DNA of 64,000 nt, from positions 1,488,001 through 1,552,000 of the forward strand of contig NZ_JARBAX010000002.1 of assembly GCF_028807635.1 (NCBI RefSeq), written 5' to 3'. The DNA is from Streptomyces spiramyceticus. GTDB lineage: Bacteria > Actinomycetota > Actinomycetes > Streptomycetales > Streptomycetaceae. Shown here piece by piece: positions 52,760 through 61,775 of this stretch (position 1 is its first letter; the number at the start of each line of letters is the position of its first letter). Position numbers and translations under genes: made by a program. A model generated the notes under the pieces. That model searched no databases and had not been told where the DNA came from. It saw only the letters and a program-made list of their open reading frames with translations.

Positions 52760-54172
52760 ATGCGTTCAGCACGGCGCAGAGCCATGGCGGCGACCATCAT
52801 GGCCGCTGCCCTTACGGCCGTACTGGCCGCCGCACCCGGCAGCGCGGCCGTCGATCCGGGGACGCCCGGCGGGGCGGGTGCCGGGAGCGAGGTCGAGGTC
52901 GAGATACCCGGGCCGGAACACGGCACAGCCGCCGGAGCCGGCCACGCACAGGTATCGCCCGTATCGCCGGACGGCCGGACGCAGCCGCAGCGCGGGCTCT
53001 CGGGAGCCGAGCGAGCCGCCGACGGCGAGGTCACCAAGCTGATAGACAACGGCTCCACCGCCGACCGGCTGGACGTCGTCGTCATAGGGGACGGCTACAC
53101 CGTTGCCGAGCTGGCTCGGTTCCACACCGAGGCCAAGCAGAAGTGGGCCGAGGTGGCGGCCGTCGAGCCGTATACGACGTACCAGAATCTCTTCAACGTC
53201 TGGGCGGTCGATGCCGTATCGAACCAGTCCGGCGTTTCCGGCGACCCCGGTCCGGCCACCGTCCGCGACACGGCCCTCGGCTCGTACTTCTGGTGCGACG
53301 ACATCGAGCGGCTGCTGTGCATCGACCAGGACAAGGTCGACGGGTACGTGGCGCAGGCGCCGGAGGCCGACCTGGTGATCGTCCTCGCCAACAGCACGAA
53401 GTACGGCGGCGCGGGCTACAACGAGCCAAGCGCGACTTTCGGTTACGAGGGGATCGCGACCGCATCGGCGGGCAACGAGAAGTCCGGCCAGGTCGCCATC
53501 CACGAGACCGGCCACTCGCTGGGCAAGCTCGCCGACGAGTACTTCTACCCCGACTACCCGGGCTACGAAAAGTACGAGGGCTCCGAGCCGGCCGACTCCA
53601 ACATCTCCACCCTGACGGCCGAGGACATGGCCCGACGGCACGCCAAGTGGTACCGCTGGCTCGGCGAGGAGTCACCGGACGGCGGGACGGTCGGCGCGTA
53701 CGAAGGCGGCGGCTACTACGTCACAGGGCTGAACCGGCCCACCGGCAACTCCCTGATGCGTTCCCTCGGAAAGCCCTTCAACCTGCCTGGTGTCGAAGCG
53801 ATGATCGCCGGCTTCTACCGCCACGCGCGGATCGTCACCGCGATCACCCCCACCGGCAGCACTCTCCGGCCGGGAGACACCGCGCAGGCCGCCGTACCGC
53901 GACTGACGGGCCCGGACGGACGTCAGCTCAAGGTCCGCTGGTATCTGGACGGCAGGGAGTTGAAGCCCTTCGCGGGCCGTGCCGAGGTGCGGGTGTCGGA
54001 CCTGGGCCTACGGCCTCTCGACCTGCGCACGCACAGGCTGTCGGTCACCGTGGAGGACCGTACGCCGGCAGTGCGAGACCCGAAGGTCGCGGGAGCACTG
54101 AAATCCACCATCGGCTGGAAGATCCGGCCGGGCGCCGTCAAGCCCGGCGGCCGCGCCATCGCCGGCTCGTAG
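52760..54172 (+). CDS. Secreted M64 family metallopeptidase, 470 aa
   Basis: The signal peptide is about residues 1-30 (RSARRRAMAATIMAAALTAV, cut after SAA). A spacer of about 70 residues leads to the M64 domain (RLDVVVIGDGYTVAELARFH, YQNLFNVWAVDAVSNQSG). The zinc motif is VAIHETGHSLGKLADEYFY (HExxH with a later Asp), and a beta-rich domain follows (about 360-470). M64 includes the Clostridium ramosum IgA peptidase; streptomycete targets are unknown. GGGGGAGG precedes ATG 52760. It is divergent from an XRE-TPR regulator, with 141 bp between the starts. Confidence 0.92.
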   Translation: MRSARRRAMAATIMAAALTAVLAAAPGSAAVDPGTPGGAGAGSEVEVEIPGPEHGTAAGAGHAQVSPVSPDGRTQPQRGLSGAERAADGEVTKLIDNGSTADRLDVVVIGDGYTVAELARFHTEAKQKWAEVAAVEPYTTYQNLFNVWAVDAVSNQSGVSGDPGPATVRDTALGSYFWCDDIERLLCIDQDKVDGYVAQAPEADLVIVLANSTKYGGAGYNEPSATFGYEGIATASAGNEKSGQVAIHETGHSLGKLADEYFYPDYPGYEKYEGSEPADSNISTLTAEDMARRHAKWYRWLGEESPDGGTVGAYEGGGYYVTGLNRPTGNSLMRSLGKPFNLPGVEAMIAGFYRHARIVTAITPTGSTLRPGDTAQAAVPRLTGPDGRQLKVRWYLDGRELKPFAGRAEVRVSDLGLRPLDLRTHRLSVTVEDRTPAVRDPKVAGALKSTIGWKIRPGAVKPGGRAIAGS

Positions 54173-54187
54173 CGCAAGGACTGCCGG

Positions 54188-54994
54188 TCACGGCTGGGGT
54201 CGGGTCAAGTACGCCGCGATACGTTCCCCCCATGTACGCATGTCCGCGCGTGTCCGGGAGACATGCAGGTCGGCGTGCGGCAGCAGATGAGCCAGCGTTT
54301 CCGCGGTCGACAACGGGTGGCCCGGGTCGTCCACCCAGGCCAGGATCAAGGCCCGCTGGTGCAGCGCGGCGATTTCCGTGGGGGAGGGCAGGTCGGACCG
54401 CGCCAGGCCGCGCAGGATGGACGGCAGTACGTGCTCGGCGGGCGTCGGTTCGAACGGGGGAACGTCGGCTACGACGGCCGGGCGAGGCTGTTTCCTCTTG
54501 GCGGCGAGCCAGGCGTCGGCACCTTCGCGTTCGATGGTGTCCGCGGATTCACGGTTGGCCCGCGCATACGCCTCCCGCGTCGTCCAGGCCGTCGGCGGGA
54601 TGAGCAGAACCAGTCGGAAGAACCGGTCGGGCGCCTGGACAGCGGCGTGCAGCACGCTGCCGCATCCCATCGACGCGCCCATGGCGTCGATGGGATCGGC
54701 GGAGCCCAAGTGATCGAGCAGGCCCAGCAGGTCACCTGCGAGCGAGGGATAGGTGAAGTCGCTGTCCACGGCCTCGCCGGTGGACCGGCCGTGGGCCCGG
54801 GCGTCATTGCGGACCAGGCGCACGCCCGCGTCCAGGACCGGTGCCCAGTCGAACAGGCCCATCCGGCCCTCGGCGGCCTGACTGACGAACCCGCCGTGCG
54901 CGTACACGGCAAGAGGTCCCTCACCGGCGTCGTCGTAGACCAGCTCGGCCCCGCGATGCCAAAAGCGGCCTTCCGTGAGCGGTGCCTTCCTCAA
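54188..54994 (-). CDS. Alpha/beta hydrolase, 268 aa
   Basis: The oxyanion region is YAHGGFV, the nucleophile elbow is GASMGCG (Ser about 109), and late strands carry LILAWVDDPGHPLSTAET (Asp and nearby acid) and HADLHVSRTRADM. There is no signal peptide. The substrate is unknown. Its ATG overlaps the stop of a cyclic-nucleotide-binding protein by 4 bp, so both should act together. It is convergent with the M64 gene. Confidence 0.88.
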   Translation of the reverse strand: MRKAPLTEGRFWHRGAELVYDDAGEGPLAVYAHGGFVSQAAEGRMGLFDWAPVLDAGVRLVRNDARAHGRSTGEAVDSDFTYPSLAGDLLGLLDHLGSADPIDAMGASMGCGSVLHAAVQAPDRFFRLVLLIPPTAWTTREAYARANRESADTIEREGADAWLAAKRKQPRPAVVADVPPFEPTPAEHVLPSILRGLARSDLPSPTEIAALHQRALILAWVDDPGHPLSTAETLAHLLPHADLHVSRTRADMRTWGERIAAYLTRPQP

Positions 54995-55455
54995 CGCGTG
55001 ATTTCGCTGCCGTGCGGCGCGTACAGGTCCAGGAGCCGGACCCGGGCCGCCTGCAGCCGGTGGGAGAGCACCCGCCCGACCCAGTGATTGATCGACGAGG
55101 CGAACACGGGGTCGGAGTCCATCATCCTCTGTACGGTCGCCGCGTCGAACTCATTCGTACGTACAGGAGTCATGGCCTCGGCGCCGAGCTGCCAGCGGTA
55201 CGGCGGGAACAGCCAGGACCATCCGACCAGTTCGCCCTGCCCCAGGCTGTCGATCACGACCGAACGACCACCCGGCACCTTGATGTCGAGAGTGACCGCA
55301 CCGGAGCGGACTATCCAGAAGCGGTCCGCGGGAGCGCCTTCGGTGAATAGACGTGCCCCCTCGGGAAAGTGCACCTCGTGTGCCAGCGCCATGAGGCGTG
55401 ACCGGTGCTCCGCCGACAAGGAGGCGGCGATCCGGGTGGGGGAAAGCATGCTCAT
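54991..55455 (-). CDS. Stand-alone cyclic-nucleotide-binding (Crp-type) domain protein, 154 aa
   Basis: A cNMP-binding barrel ([50 protein letters not shown]) followed by helices but without the winged helix of CRP-family regulators. The phosphate-binding cassette is atypical: the Arg normally found after GE-x-ALL is replaced by [14 protein letters not shown]. It may bind a nucleotide or act as a regulatory subunit of the coupled hydrolase. GGAGGG precedes ATG 55455. It is divergent from rtcB across about 200 bp. Confidence 0.88.
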   Translation of the reverse strand: MSMLSPTRIAASLSAEHRSRLMALAHEVHFPEGARLFTEGAPADRFWIVRSGAVTLDIKVPGGRSVVIDSLGQGELVGWSWLFPPYRWQLGAEAMTPVRTNEFDAATVQRMMDSDPVFASSINHWVGRVLSHRLQAARVRLLDLYAPHGSEITR

Positions 55456-55652
55456 GGCTGCCCTCCGGTTCTGAGTCCCCTTCCAGTGTCACCCCGGGTG
55501 GCCGGACGCACGACAGGAGCGGTCCTCCCGGATCGACGCCCACCCCCGTCGCGAGGGGTGAAGTCGTCGCCGCACTCGGGCATGACGATCCCGGAGGTAT
55601 GGAGGAAGACCGAACGGGTACTGGCGCTCACGGGCGAACCCGGGAGGCTGCG

Positions 55653-57065
55653 ATGGAGTGCGTGGAGGAGCGTCCCTACCGCTTCCGGATCGATCAGCAG
55701 CGGGAGATGCGAGTGCCCGGCGTGGTGTTCGCGTCCAGGGAGCTGTTGCACGATGCCGAGAAATCGCTGGAGCAGGTCGTCAATGTGGCGACGCTGCCAG
55801 GCATCGTGACTGCCTCGTACGCCATGCCGGACATCCACTGGGGCTACGGCTTCCCCATCGGCGGAGTGGCCGCCACCGACATCGACGCGGGCGGCGTGGT
55901 CTCGCCCGGCGGCGTCGGCTTCGACATCTCCTGCGGGGTCCGGCTGCTGGCCGCCGACTGCGACCTGCGGGCGCTGGAGCCGGCGCTGCCCGGGCTCATG
56001 GACGGCCTGGGCCGGGTGATCCCGCGCGGCGCCGGACCGGGCGGTGTCTGGCGCCTGGACGGCCACCGTGAGCTGGAACGGGTCCTGGAGGGCGGATCCC
56101 GGTACGCCGTGGAGCAGGGCCACGGCGAAGAGCGCGACCTGCGGCGCTGCGAAGACAGCGGAGCGGTCGCCGGCGCCGACCCGGGCCAGGTGAACGAGCG
56201 TGCGCGTGAGCGCGGGCTCGGCCAGGTCGGCAGCCTCGGCTCCGGGAACCATTTCCTGGAGGTCCAGCAGGTCGACGAGATCTACGACGAGCCGGTCGCC
56301 GCAGCGTTCGGGCTCGCCGCCGACCAGATGTGCGTGATGATCCACTGCGGTTCCCGCGGGCTCGGGCACCAGATCTGCTCCGACCACGTACGGGCGATGG
56401 ACCGGGCCATGGCCCGGTACGGGATCGCCGTGCCGGACCGGCAGCTGGCCTGCACCCCGGTCGATTCGCCGGAGGGCAGCGCGTACCTCGGAGCGATGGC
56501 CGCGGCCGCCAATTACGGACGGGCGAATCGCCAGTTGCTGGCCGAGGCGGCCCGCCGTGTCTTCCGCCGCGAGGCGGGCGCCCGGCTCACGCTCGTGTAC
56601 GACGTGTCCCACAACCTCGCCAAGATCGAGACGCACCTGGTGGACGGCGAGCCGCGTCGGCTGTGCGTGCACCGCAAGGGCGCCACCCGGGCGTTCCCGC
56701 CCGGCCACTCCGAGCTGCCCGGAGAACTGCGCGGCGTCGGCCAGCCGGTGCTCATCCCCGGCACCATGGGCACCGCCTCGTACGTCCTGACCGGCGTCAG
56801 CGGAGGCGACGCCTTCCACTCCACCTGCCACGGCGCCGGCCGCGTCATGAGCCGACACAAGGCGGCACGCACGATCGGTGGCAAGGAGCTGAGGGCCCGG
56901 CTGGAGGCGGACGGCATCGCGGTGCGCCCGCTTTCCTGGCGGGGCCTGGCGGAGGAGACCCCGGAGGCGTACAAGGACGTCACCGCGGTGGTGGAGGCGA
57001 GCGAGGGCGCGGGGCTGTGCCGCAAGGTGGCCCGGCTCGTCCCGATCGGTGTGGTCAAGGGATAG
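55653..57065 (+). CDS. rtcB: RtcB-type RNA 3'-P/5'-OH ligase, 470 aa
   Basis: Signature stretches are present: [33 protein letters not shown] with the metal-binding Cys, [46 protein letters not shown] and [15 protein letters not shown] with the guanylylated His. RtcB seals 2',3'-cyclic-phosphate and 5'-OH ends with GTP and Mn. ATG 55653 with GGGAGG is chosen. Its cofactor archease lies just downstream on the opposite strand at 57142. In bacteria it repairs tRNA or rRNA cut by toxins; no toxin is evident next to it. Confidence 0.95.
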   Translation: MECVEERPYRFRIDQQREMRVPGVVFASRELLHDAEKSLEQVVNVATLPGIVTASYAMPDIHWGYGFPIGGVAATDIDAGGVVSPGGVGFDISCGVRLLAADCDLRALEPALPGLMDGLGRVIPRGAGPGGVWRLDGHRELERVLEGGSRYAVEQGHGEERDLRRCEDSGAVAGADPGQVNERARERGLGQVGSLGSGNHFLEVQQVDEIYDEPVAAAFGLAADQMCVMIHCGSRGLGHQICSDHVRAMDRAMARYGIAVPDRQLACTPVDSPEGSAYLGAMAAAANYGRANRQLLAEAARRVFRREAGARLTLVYDVSHNLAKIETHLVDGEPRRLCVHRKGATRAFPPGHSELPGELRGVGQPVLIPGTMGTASYVLTGVSGGDAFHSTCHGAGRVMSRHKAARTIGGKELRARLEADGIAVRPLSWRGLAEETPEAYKDVTAVVEASEGAGLCRKVARLVPIGVVKG

Positions 57066-57141
57066 CGGCGTTACGCAAGGCTGTTACGCAGGGGCCGATA
57101 CACAGGGCGGCGGCCTGCACCACGTCGCCCGCACCACAACC

Positions 57142-57606
57142 TCAGACGTCGACCGTCACCGCGCAGGACCATCCGTACGGATCCGGCGCCAGGTGCAACT
57201 CGTTCCAGGACACGGCCTTCGGCACAGCACCGGTGATCGGCACCGATCGCACGTCGGTCACCGCCATCCGCATGTCCAGCCCGCCGTCATCCGTCTCCGC
57301 CTCGACGTCCACCGGCACCTCGCCGTGCACCTCCAGCCGGAAGATGACCTCGTCCAGCAGCGCGGCCAGCAGGTCGTCGTCGCTGCCCTCGTCCACCCGC
57401 ATCTGCCGCACAGCGCTCGCCCGTACGCCGGAGAGGTCGGCGAAGCACTCCACCATCCCCAGCACCGCCTCCACCAGGCACTGCTCGCGGCTCGCCCCCC
57501 AGGCCTCGATGCGCAGGTCGGCCGTGTGCGGGACGGCCCGATGCCCACACTCCCCGGGACGTCGCACCTGCCTGTCGTTGTCCATGTCACCGGCCATGCC
57601 GAGCAT
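57142..57606 (-). CDS. Archease (RtcB activator), 154 aa
   Basis: The archease signature is present: HTADLRIEAWGASREQCLVE, DEVIFRLEVHGEVPVDVEAE and the C-terminal KAVSWNELHLAPDPYGW, with the metal-binding Asp residues in HTAD and at the end (VDV). It acts as a cofactor for the RtcB ligase. ATG 57606 with GGGGTGA 8 bp upstream is preferred; ATG 57585 is an alternative. The frame continues to 58707 but is antisense to the next gene. It is convergent with rtcB and ends 76 bp past it, unlike the usual cotranscribed arrangement. Confidence 0.9.
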   Translation of the reverse strand: MLGMAGDMDNDRQVRRPGECGHRAVPHTADLRIEAWGASREQCLVEAVLGMVECFADLSGVRASAVRQMRVDEGSDDDLLAALLDEVIFRLEVHGEVPVDVEAETDDGGLDMRMAVTDVRSVPITGAVPKAVSWNELHLAPDPYGWSCAVTVDV

Positions 57607-57762
57607 GTGCCCGCTCACCCCGCGCCGATGCGTGACGAGTGCCGGCGGTTCTCCGAACAGCCACCACGTGCGCGCCGTCCCCCTGCACGTTCTGCGCGTG
57701 CTCTGATGTCGCACCGGTGGGAGAGTCGGAGAGCGAGCCCGTTCAACCCGGAGGTGCTGCTC

Positions 57763-58563
57763 ATGGACACTGTCCTGATCACCGGTGGGACCGGCCATCT
57801 CGGGCGTGACGTGGTCGCTGCACTGAAGTCCCGGTACCGGGTGCGCGTGCTGGCCCGGTCGCGCGGGCAGGACCCCGACGTGGAGTGGATCAAGGGTGAT
57901 CTCGCCACTGGCGCCGGAGTACAGGACTCCGTTTCGGGGGCGCAGATCGTGATTCATGCGGCGACACTCTCCCCGGCCGCCCGGCGCGGTTACCTTCTTC
58001 CGTCGGACTTCTGGCGCAGTCCTCCGCAGGTCGATGTCGACGGCACCAGTCGACTGTTGGAGGAGGCCCGGAAGGCTGGCGTCGCCCATTTCGCGTACAT
58101 CTCGATCGTCGGCGTCGACCGCTCCCGTATCCCGTACATGCTGGTGAAGCGCGCCGCCGAGGAACTGGTGCGGGCCGGTGGAGTGCCCTGGTCCGTCCTG
58201 CGGGCCACGCAGTTCCACTGGCTGGCCGACCGCATGCTCGGCAAGGCATCGAGGATGCCGTTGCTGGCGGTACCCGGCGCCCTGGTGACTCATCCGGTGG
58301 ACTCGCGCGACTTCGCGGCGTACGTGGCCGACCGCGTCCAGGACGGGCCGGGCGGGGACTGCGAGGAATTCGGCGGCCCCGAGGTGCTGGAGCTGCGTGA
58401 TCTCGTCAGGCAGTGGCAGCAGGCCCGCCGCCGGAGATTCCGGGTGCTGAACGCACCCGCGCCCGCACGTCTCCAGCGAGCGGCCCGCGACATGACCGCC
58501 CCGAACGGCCGCCTCGGCGAGACCACCTGGTCGGACTGGCTGCGCACCCACCAGCCCGAATAG
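57763..58563 (+). CDS. NmrA/atypical SDR family NAD(P)-binding protein, 266 aa
   Basis: The start MDTVLITGGTGHLGRDVVAA carries the GxxGxxG loop of atypical short-chain dehydrogenases. The motif KRAAEELVRAGGVPWSVLRA replaces the YxxxK active site as in NmrA-like proteins, and residues about 180-200 keep the family's THPVDSRDFAAYVAD. It probably binds NADP as a regulator or has isomerase-type activity. GGAGGTGC precedes ATG 57763. It lies 5 bp before the methyltransferase gene. Confidence 0.88.
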   Translation: MDTVLITGGTGHLGRDVVAALKSRYRVRVLARSRGQDPDVEWIKGDLATGAGVQDSVSGAQIVIHAATLSPAARRGYLLPSDFWRSPPQVDVDGTSRLLEEARKAGVAHFAYISIVGVDRSRIPYMLVKRAAEELVRAGGVPWSVLRATQFHWLADRMLGKASRMPLLAVPGALVTHPVDSRDFAAYVADRVQDGPGGDCEEFGGPEVLELRDLVRQWQQARRRRFRVLNAPAPARLQRAARDMTAPNGRLGETTWSDWLRTHQPE

Positions 58564-58568
58564 ACGCG

Positions 58569-59243
58569 ATGACCCACCCCGGCCCGGACCCCACCCCTGA
58601 AGCCCTGGTGAGGGCTGCTCGCGCCGCCGGTGTGACGGATGAGCGACTGCTGCACGCCATGCGCGTCGTCCCGCGCTCGGCATTCGTACCCGCCTCGCAC
58701 CGCGCATCGGCGTACACGGACGCGCCGATCCCCATCAGCCACAGTCAGGTGACGACGCAGCCCTCCCTAGTCGCCATGATGATCGATGCGCTCGGCCTCA
58801 CCGGGAGCGAGCGCGTCCTGGAAATCGGTACCGGCTACGGCTTCCAGACCGCGCTGCTGGCACGCCTCGCGACATACGTCGTGAGCGTCGAACGATGGCC
58901 GGACATGGCGGAGGAGGCCCGGGTCAACCTCGCCGACGAAGGCGTGCAGAACGTCGAGATCGTCGTCGGCGACGGCACCCTCGGCATGGCCGCCCGTGCC
59001 CCCTACGACGCTGTCATCGTCTGCGCCGCCTTTCCGCAAGTGCCGCCCCCACTGGTCGGACAACTGCGGATCGGCGGCCGTCTTGTCCAGCCGATCGGCC
59101 CGGGCGGCCAGGAGGAAGTCGAGCTGTACGAACGGACCGCCCACGGCCTTGAGCACCGCGGGAACGTCGTACGGGCTCGCTTCGTCCGCCTGTTCGGGGC
59201 CTACGGCTACCCCCCGAGGACGCCGTTCGGCGATGCTGGGTGA
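58569..59243 (+). CDS. pcm: Protein-L-isoaspartate O-methyltransferase-like, 224 aa
   Basis: Family motifs: AMRVVPRSAFVP, ISHSQVTTQPSLVAMMIDAL, the SAM loop VLEIGTGYGFQTALLARLAT, VERWPDMAEEARVNL, YDAVIVCAAFPQVPPPLVGQ and RIGGRLVQPIGPGGQEEVEL. It should methylate isoaspartyl residues for repair. The pattern matches a common actinobacterial group rather than the FxLD-type ones. It lies in a run of tightly spaced rightward genes with the SDR gene and the DUF429 gene. Confidence 0.9.
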   Translation: MTHPGPDPTPEALVRAARAAGVTDERLLHAMRVVPRSAFVPASHRASAYTDAPIPISHSQVTTQPSLVAMMIDALGLTGSERVLEIGTGYGFQTALLARLATYVVSVERWPDMAEEARVNLADEGVQNVEIVVGDGTLGMAARAPYDAVIVCAAFPQVPPPLVGQLRIGGRLVQPIGPGGQEEVELYERTAHGLEHRGNVVRARFVRLFGAYGYPPRTPFGDAG

Positions 59244-59244
59244 C

Positions 59245-59949
59245 ATGGTGGCGGTCCTGGGCGTCGACGCGTGCACGGCGGGGTGGGTGGCGGTCGAGCT
59301 GCGGGACGCCCGATTCGCTGGGGCACGCCTGGCCACCGACCTTCGCTCCCTGCTGCGCGAGGCGGAGGAGGCCCGGATCGGCGGCGGTGGCGTCGAAGTC
59401 GTGGCCGTGGACATGCCGCTGGGTCTCCTCGACACGGGATGGCGGCGCGCGGACGCGGAGGCGGCCGCCCTGCTGGGCCGGCTCAGGGGCAGCGTCTTCC
59501 GGGTGCCGCCCAGCGAGGTGTGGCAGGAGGAGTATTACGAGGACGCGAACCGCCGGTGCCGGGAACTCACCGGAGCCGGGCTGAGCCGCCAGAGCTGGGG
59601 CCTCGCCGTCAAACTCCGCGAGGCGAACGGCTGCTTGGCGGATGCCGGGGCCGACCGACTCTTCGAAGTGCATCCCGAGGTGTCGTTCTGGGCACTGGCG
59701 GGAAAGACACCGCTTGCGCACCGCAAGAAGAGCTGGGCGGGGCAGATGGCCCGGCGCTCGCTCCTGGAGGCCGCCGGCGTCGTCCTCCCCGACGAGCTGG
59801 GTGACGTGGGGCGCGTGCCGCCGGACGACGTACTGGACGCGGCTGCCGCAGCATGGAGTGCCCAACGGATCGCCCAGGGCCGCGCGCGCCCCCTCCCGGA
59901 TCCGCCGCAATACGACAGCCGGGGCAGGGCTGTCGCGATCTGGTACTGA
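59245..59949 (+). CDS. DUF429 protein (RNase H-like fold), 234 aa
   Basis: The N-terminus VLGVDACTAGWVAVELRD and the block VAVDMPLGLLDTGWRRADAE are the DUF429 hallmarks, an RNase H-like fold with conserved acidic residues. Further motifs are GLAVKLREANGCL, FEVHPEVSFWALAGKTPLAH and a C-terminal DDVLDAAAAAWSAQRIA. The function is unknown; predicted nuclease. ATG 59245 lies 1 bp beyond the methyltransferase stop; ATG 59233 would overlap it by 11 bp. Confidence 0.88.
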   Translation: MVAVLGVDACTAGWVAVELRDARFAGARLATDLRSLLREAEEARIGGGGVEVVAVDMPLGLLDTGWRRADAEAAALLGRLRGSVFRVPPSEVWQEEYYEDANRRCRELTGAGLSRQSWGLAVKLREANGCLADAGADRLFEVHPEVSFWALAGKTPLAHRKKSWAGQMARRSLLEAAGVVLPDELGDVGRVPPDDVLDAAAAAWSAQRIAQGRARPLPDPPQYDSRGRAVAIWY

Positions 59950-60426
59950 CCGGCGCGCGCCGGCTCAGGTATGGCGGGTGCTCTTCGCGGCGGCGTCCAC
60001 GGGAGGCGCTTACAACTCCGGTGGCTATGGAGCCTACGGCCGCCTGGCGGCATGGCAGTCGCTTGCCGGGCTGTCGGGAGCAGCTGAAGGGGCATCGGCC
60101 GCCGAGGTGGAGGCGGGTACGGGGGGTGCGACTGGTACAGCTTCGGGGCTGCCACGGAGTGGTTCGAGCACAAAACCCACTGAGCCCCACGCCCAAGTCG
60201 CTTGTCGGCAACGTGATTTCTGGGAATCCGTACGCGCCCTACCGGCCGGATCACCGCCGGTACGACGCTGAACCACATGACGACTCCAGGGAGAATCCAC
60301 CGCTGAGGCGGTCGCCGAGAGACGTTGTCCTACTGGAATTCTATTAACCCCAAAGGGTGGCGGGAATTCAGATTTTCGGCGGTGGCCCACAAGAATACGA
60401 ATCTCTTCCCGCTGCTGGAGGTGCCG
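59950..60426. other. Intergenic region before the UPF0114-IstB gene
   Basis: This 477-bp stretch holds no convincing gene. A Gly/Ala/Thr-rich stretch near 60000-60180 is open in some frames but lacks a start and ribosome site. An in-frame TTG start of the next gene is possible at 60325, without a ribosome site. No tRNA or IS end was seen. Confidence 0.5.
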
Positions 60427-61656
60427 TTGTCCCGTCCCGCCTCGTCCCCGTCGTCCCCGTCGACCATGATGACGCTCGGGTGCGCGTTGTTCGCCACCCG
60501 CTGGCTCCAAGCACCTCTGTATTTCGGCCTGGTGGCCGCTCAAGGGGTCTACGTCTACAAATTCTTCAACGAGTTGTGGCATCTCATCGACCACGTCGTG
60601 AGCGGGAGGGCGGACGAGACCCACGTCATGCTCGCCGTCCTCAAGCTGGTAGATGTCGTGATGATCGCCAATCTGCTGATCATGGTGATCGTCGGCGGGT
60701 ACGAGACCTTCGTCTCCCGGATCGGACTCCAGGGCCACCGCGACCAGCCGGAGTGGCTCTCGCACGTCAACTCCAATGTGCTGAAGGTGAAGCTGGCCAC
60801 CGCCATTGTCGGGATCTCGTCGGTGCACCTGCTGCAGATGTTCGTGGACGTGCACCACACGCCCCAGCACGACCTGCTCTGGGGGACGGTGATCCACATG
60901 GCGTTCATCGCCTCGGCGGCGATCCTCGCGTACATGTCCGGCCCCATGGCTTCGCACGAGAGCAGGGGAGACTCCGCACACGGGCCGCAGTCGCAGCAGT
61001 CGCCGGGCCTGCCGCGGCAGCGGGACGGCGGGGCCGAGGAGCCGGGCTCCGCGGCGGAGGAGCGGATCGAGGCGGCCGGGTTCCCCGCGCGCAAGGTCCT
61101 GGAGATGTTCGACGACAGTCACCTGCGGTCGCCCGACCCGCAGACCCTCGCCCGGCTGAGCAAGGTCGACTTCGTCGGCCGCAAGGGCAATGTGGTGTTT
61201 CTCGGCGCTCCGGGCACCGGCAAGACGCACTTGGCCGTCGCGCTGGGTGTACGGGCGTGCCAGGCCGGCCACCGGGTGCTGTTCGCCACCGCGGCCGAGT
61301 GGGCCGCCCGCCTCGGCGACGCGAAGGCCGCGGGACGGCTGACGAAGGAGCTCGCGCGGCTTGACGACTATTCGCTGCTGATCGTGGACGAGCTGGGTTA
61401 CGTACCTCTGGAAGGAGAGGCGCCCCACCTCCTCTTCCAGCTCATCTCGCGCCGTTACGAGCGGGCCTCGATGATCGTCACCAGTGACCGGCCGTTCGGC
61501 CGCTGGGAGGAGGTGTTCGGCGACACCGGGGTCGCCTCGGCGGCGGTCGACCGCCTCGCCCATCACGCGGAGGTGGTCACCCTCGACGCCGACAGCTATC
61601 GGACGCGGGGACTCGGGCCCGCCGAGGTCGCGGGGCGGGGAGCGCCCGGCTTCTGA
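60427..61656 (+). CDS. Fusion of UPF0114 membrane protein and IstB-type AAA+ ATPase, 409 aa
   Basis: Residues about 16-178 are a UPF0114/YqhA membrane protein (FATRWLQAPLYFGLVAA, KLVDVVMIANLLIMVIVGGY, ISSVHLLQMFVDVHHTPQ) with about four helices. A disordered linker of about 35 residues leads to an AAA+ domain of IstB type (about 212-398): AAGFPARKVLEMFDD, Walker A GAPGTGKTH, RACQAGHRVLFATAAEWAAR, Walker B LLIVDELGYVPLEGEA, sensor 1 SMIVTSDRPFGRW, and ERxxVAS-DRLAHHAEVV. The first about 60 residues of IstB are missing. IstB is normally the transposition helper of IS21, but no istA or IS end is near. TTG 60427 with GGAGGTG is chosen; TTG 60325 and ATG 60466 remain possible. It is intact over one frame with normal codon use. 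Confidence 0.8.
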   Translation: MSRPASSPSSPSTMMTLGCALFATRWLQAPLYFGLVAAQGVYVYKFFNELWHLIDHVVSGRADETHVMLAVLKLVDVVMIANLLIMVIVGGYETFVSRIGLQGHRDQPEWLSHVNSNVLKVKLATAIVGISSVHLLQMFVDVHHTPQHDLLWGTVIHMAFIASAAILAYMSGPMASHESRGDSAHGPQSQQSPGLPRQRDGGAEEPGSAAEERIEAAGFPARKVLEMFDDSHLRSPDPQTLARLSKVDFVGRKGNVVFLGAPGTGKTHLAVALGVRACQAGHRVLFATAAEWAARLGDAKAAGRLTKELARLDDYSLLIVDELGYVPLEGEAPHLLFQLISRRYERASMIVTSDRPFGRWEEVFGDTGVASAAVDRLAHHAEVVTLDADSYRTRGLGPAEVAGRGAPGF

Positions 61657-61775
61657 CGGGCAGACGTCCGGTACGGCCATCGGAGCGGACTGCTGGTCAC
61701 GTGGGTGACATGGGGCGTGTCCAGGGGTAGTGGTGCGGTGGGCCGCTGAGGCTGGTGGCCTGGAGGTGCCTTCCC

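Noticed and set aside
57607..58707. In-frame N-terminal extension of the archease frame to 521 residues
   Set aside because: The added part is antisense to the NmrA-like gene and lacks protein character; a good ribosome site exists at 57606.
59642..60347. Plus-strand frames between the DUF429 and UPF0114-IstB genes
   Set aside because: They begin inside the DUF429 gene in other phases and have no ribosome site or recognisable domain in the intergenic part.
61077..61656. IS21 insertion sequence
   Set aside because: Only the IstB AAA+ core is present, fused in frame to UPF0114. No istA, terminal inverted repeats or target duplication could be seen.
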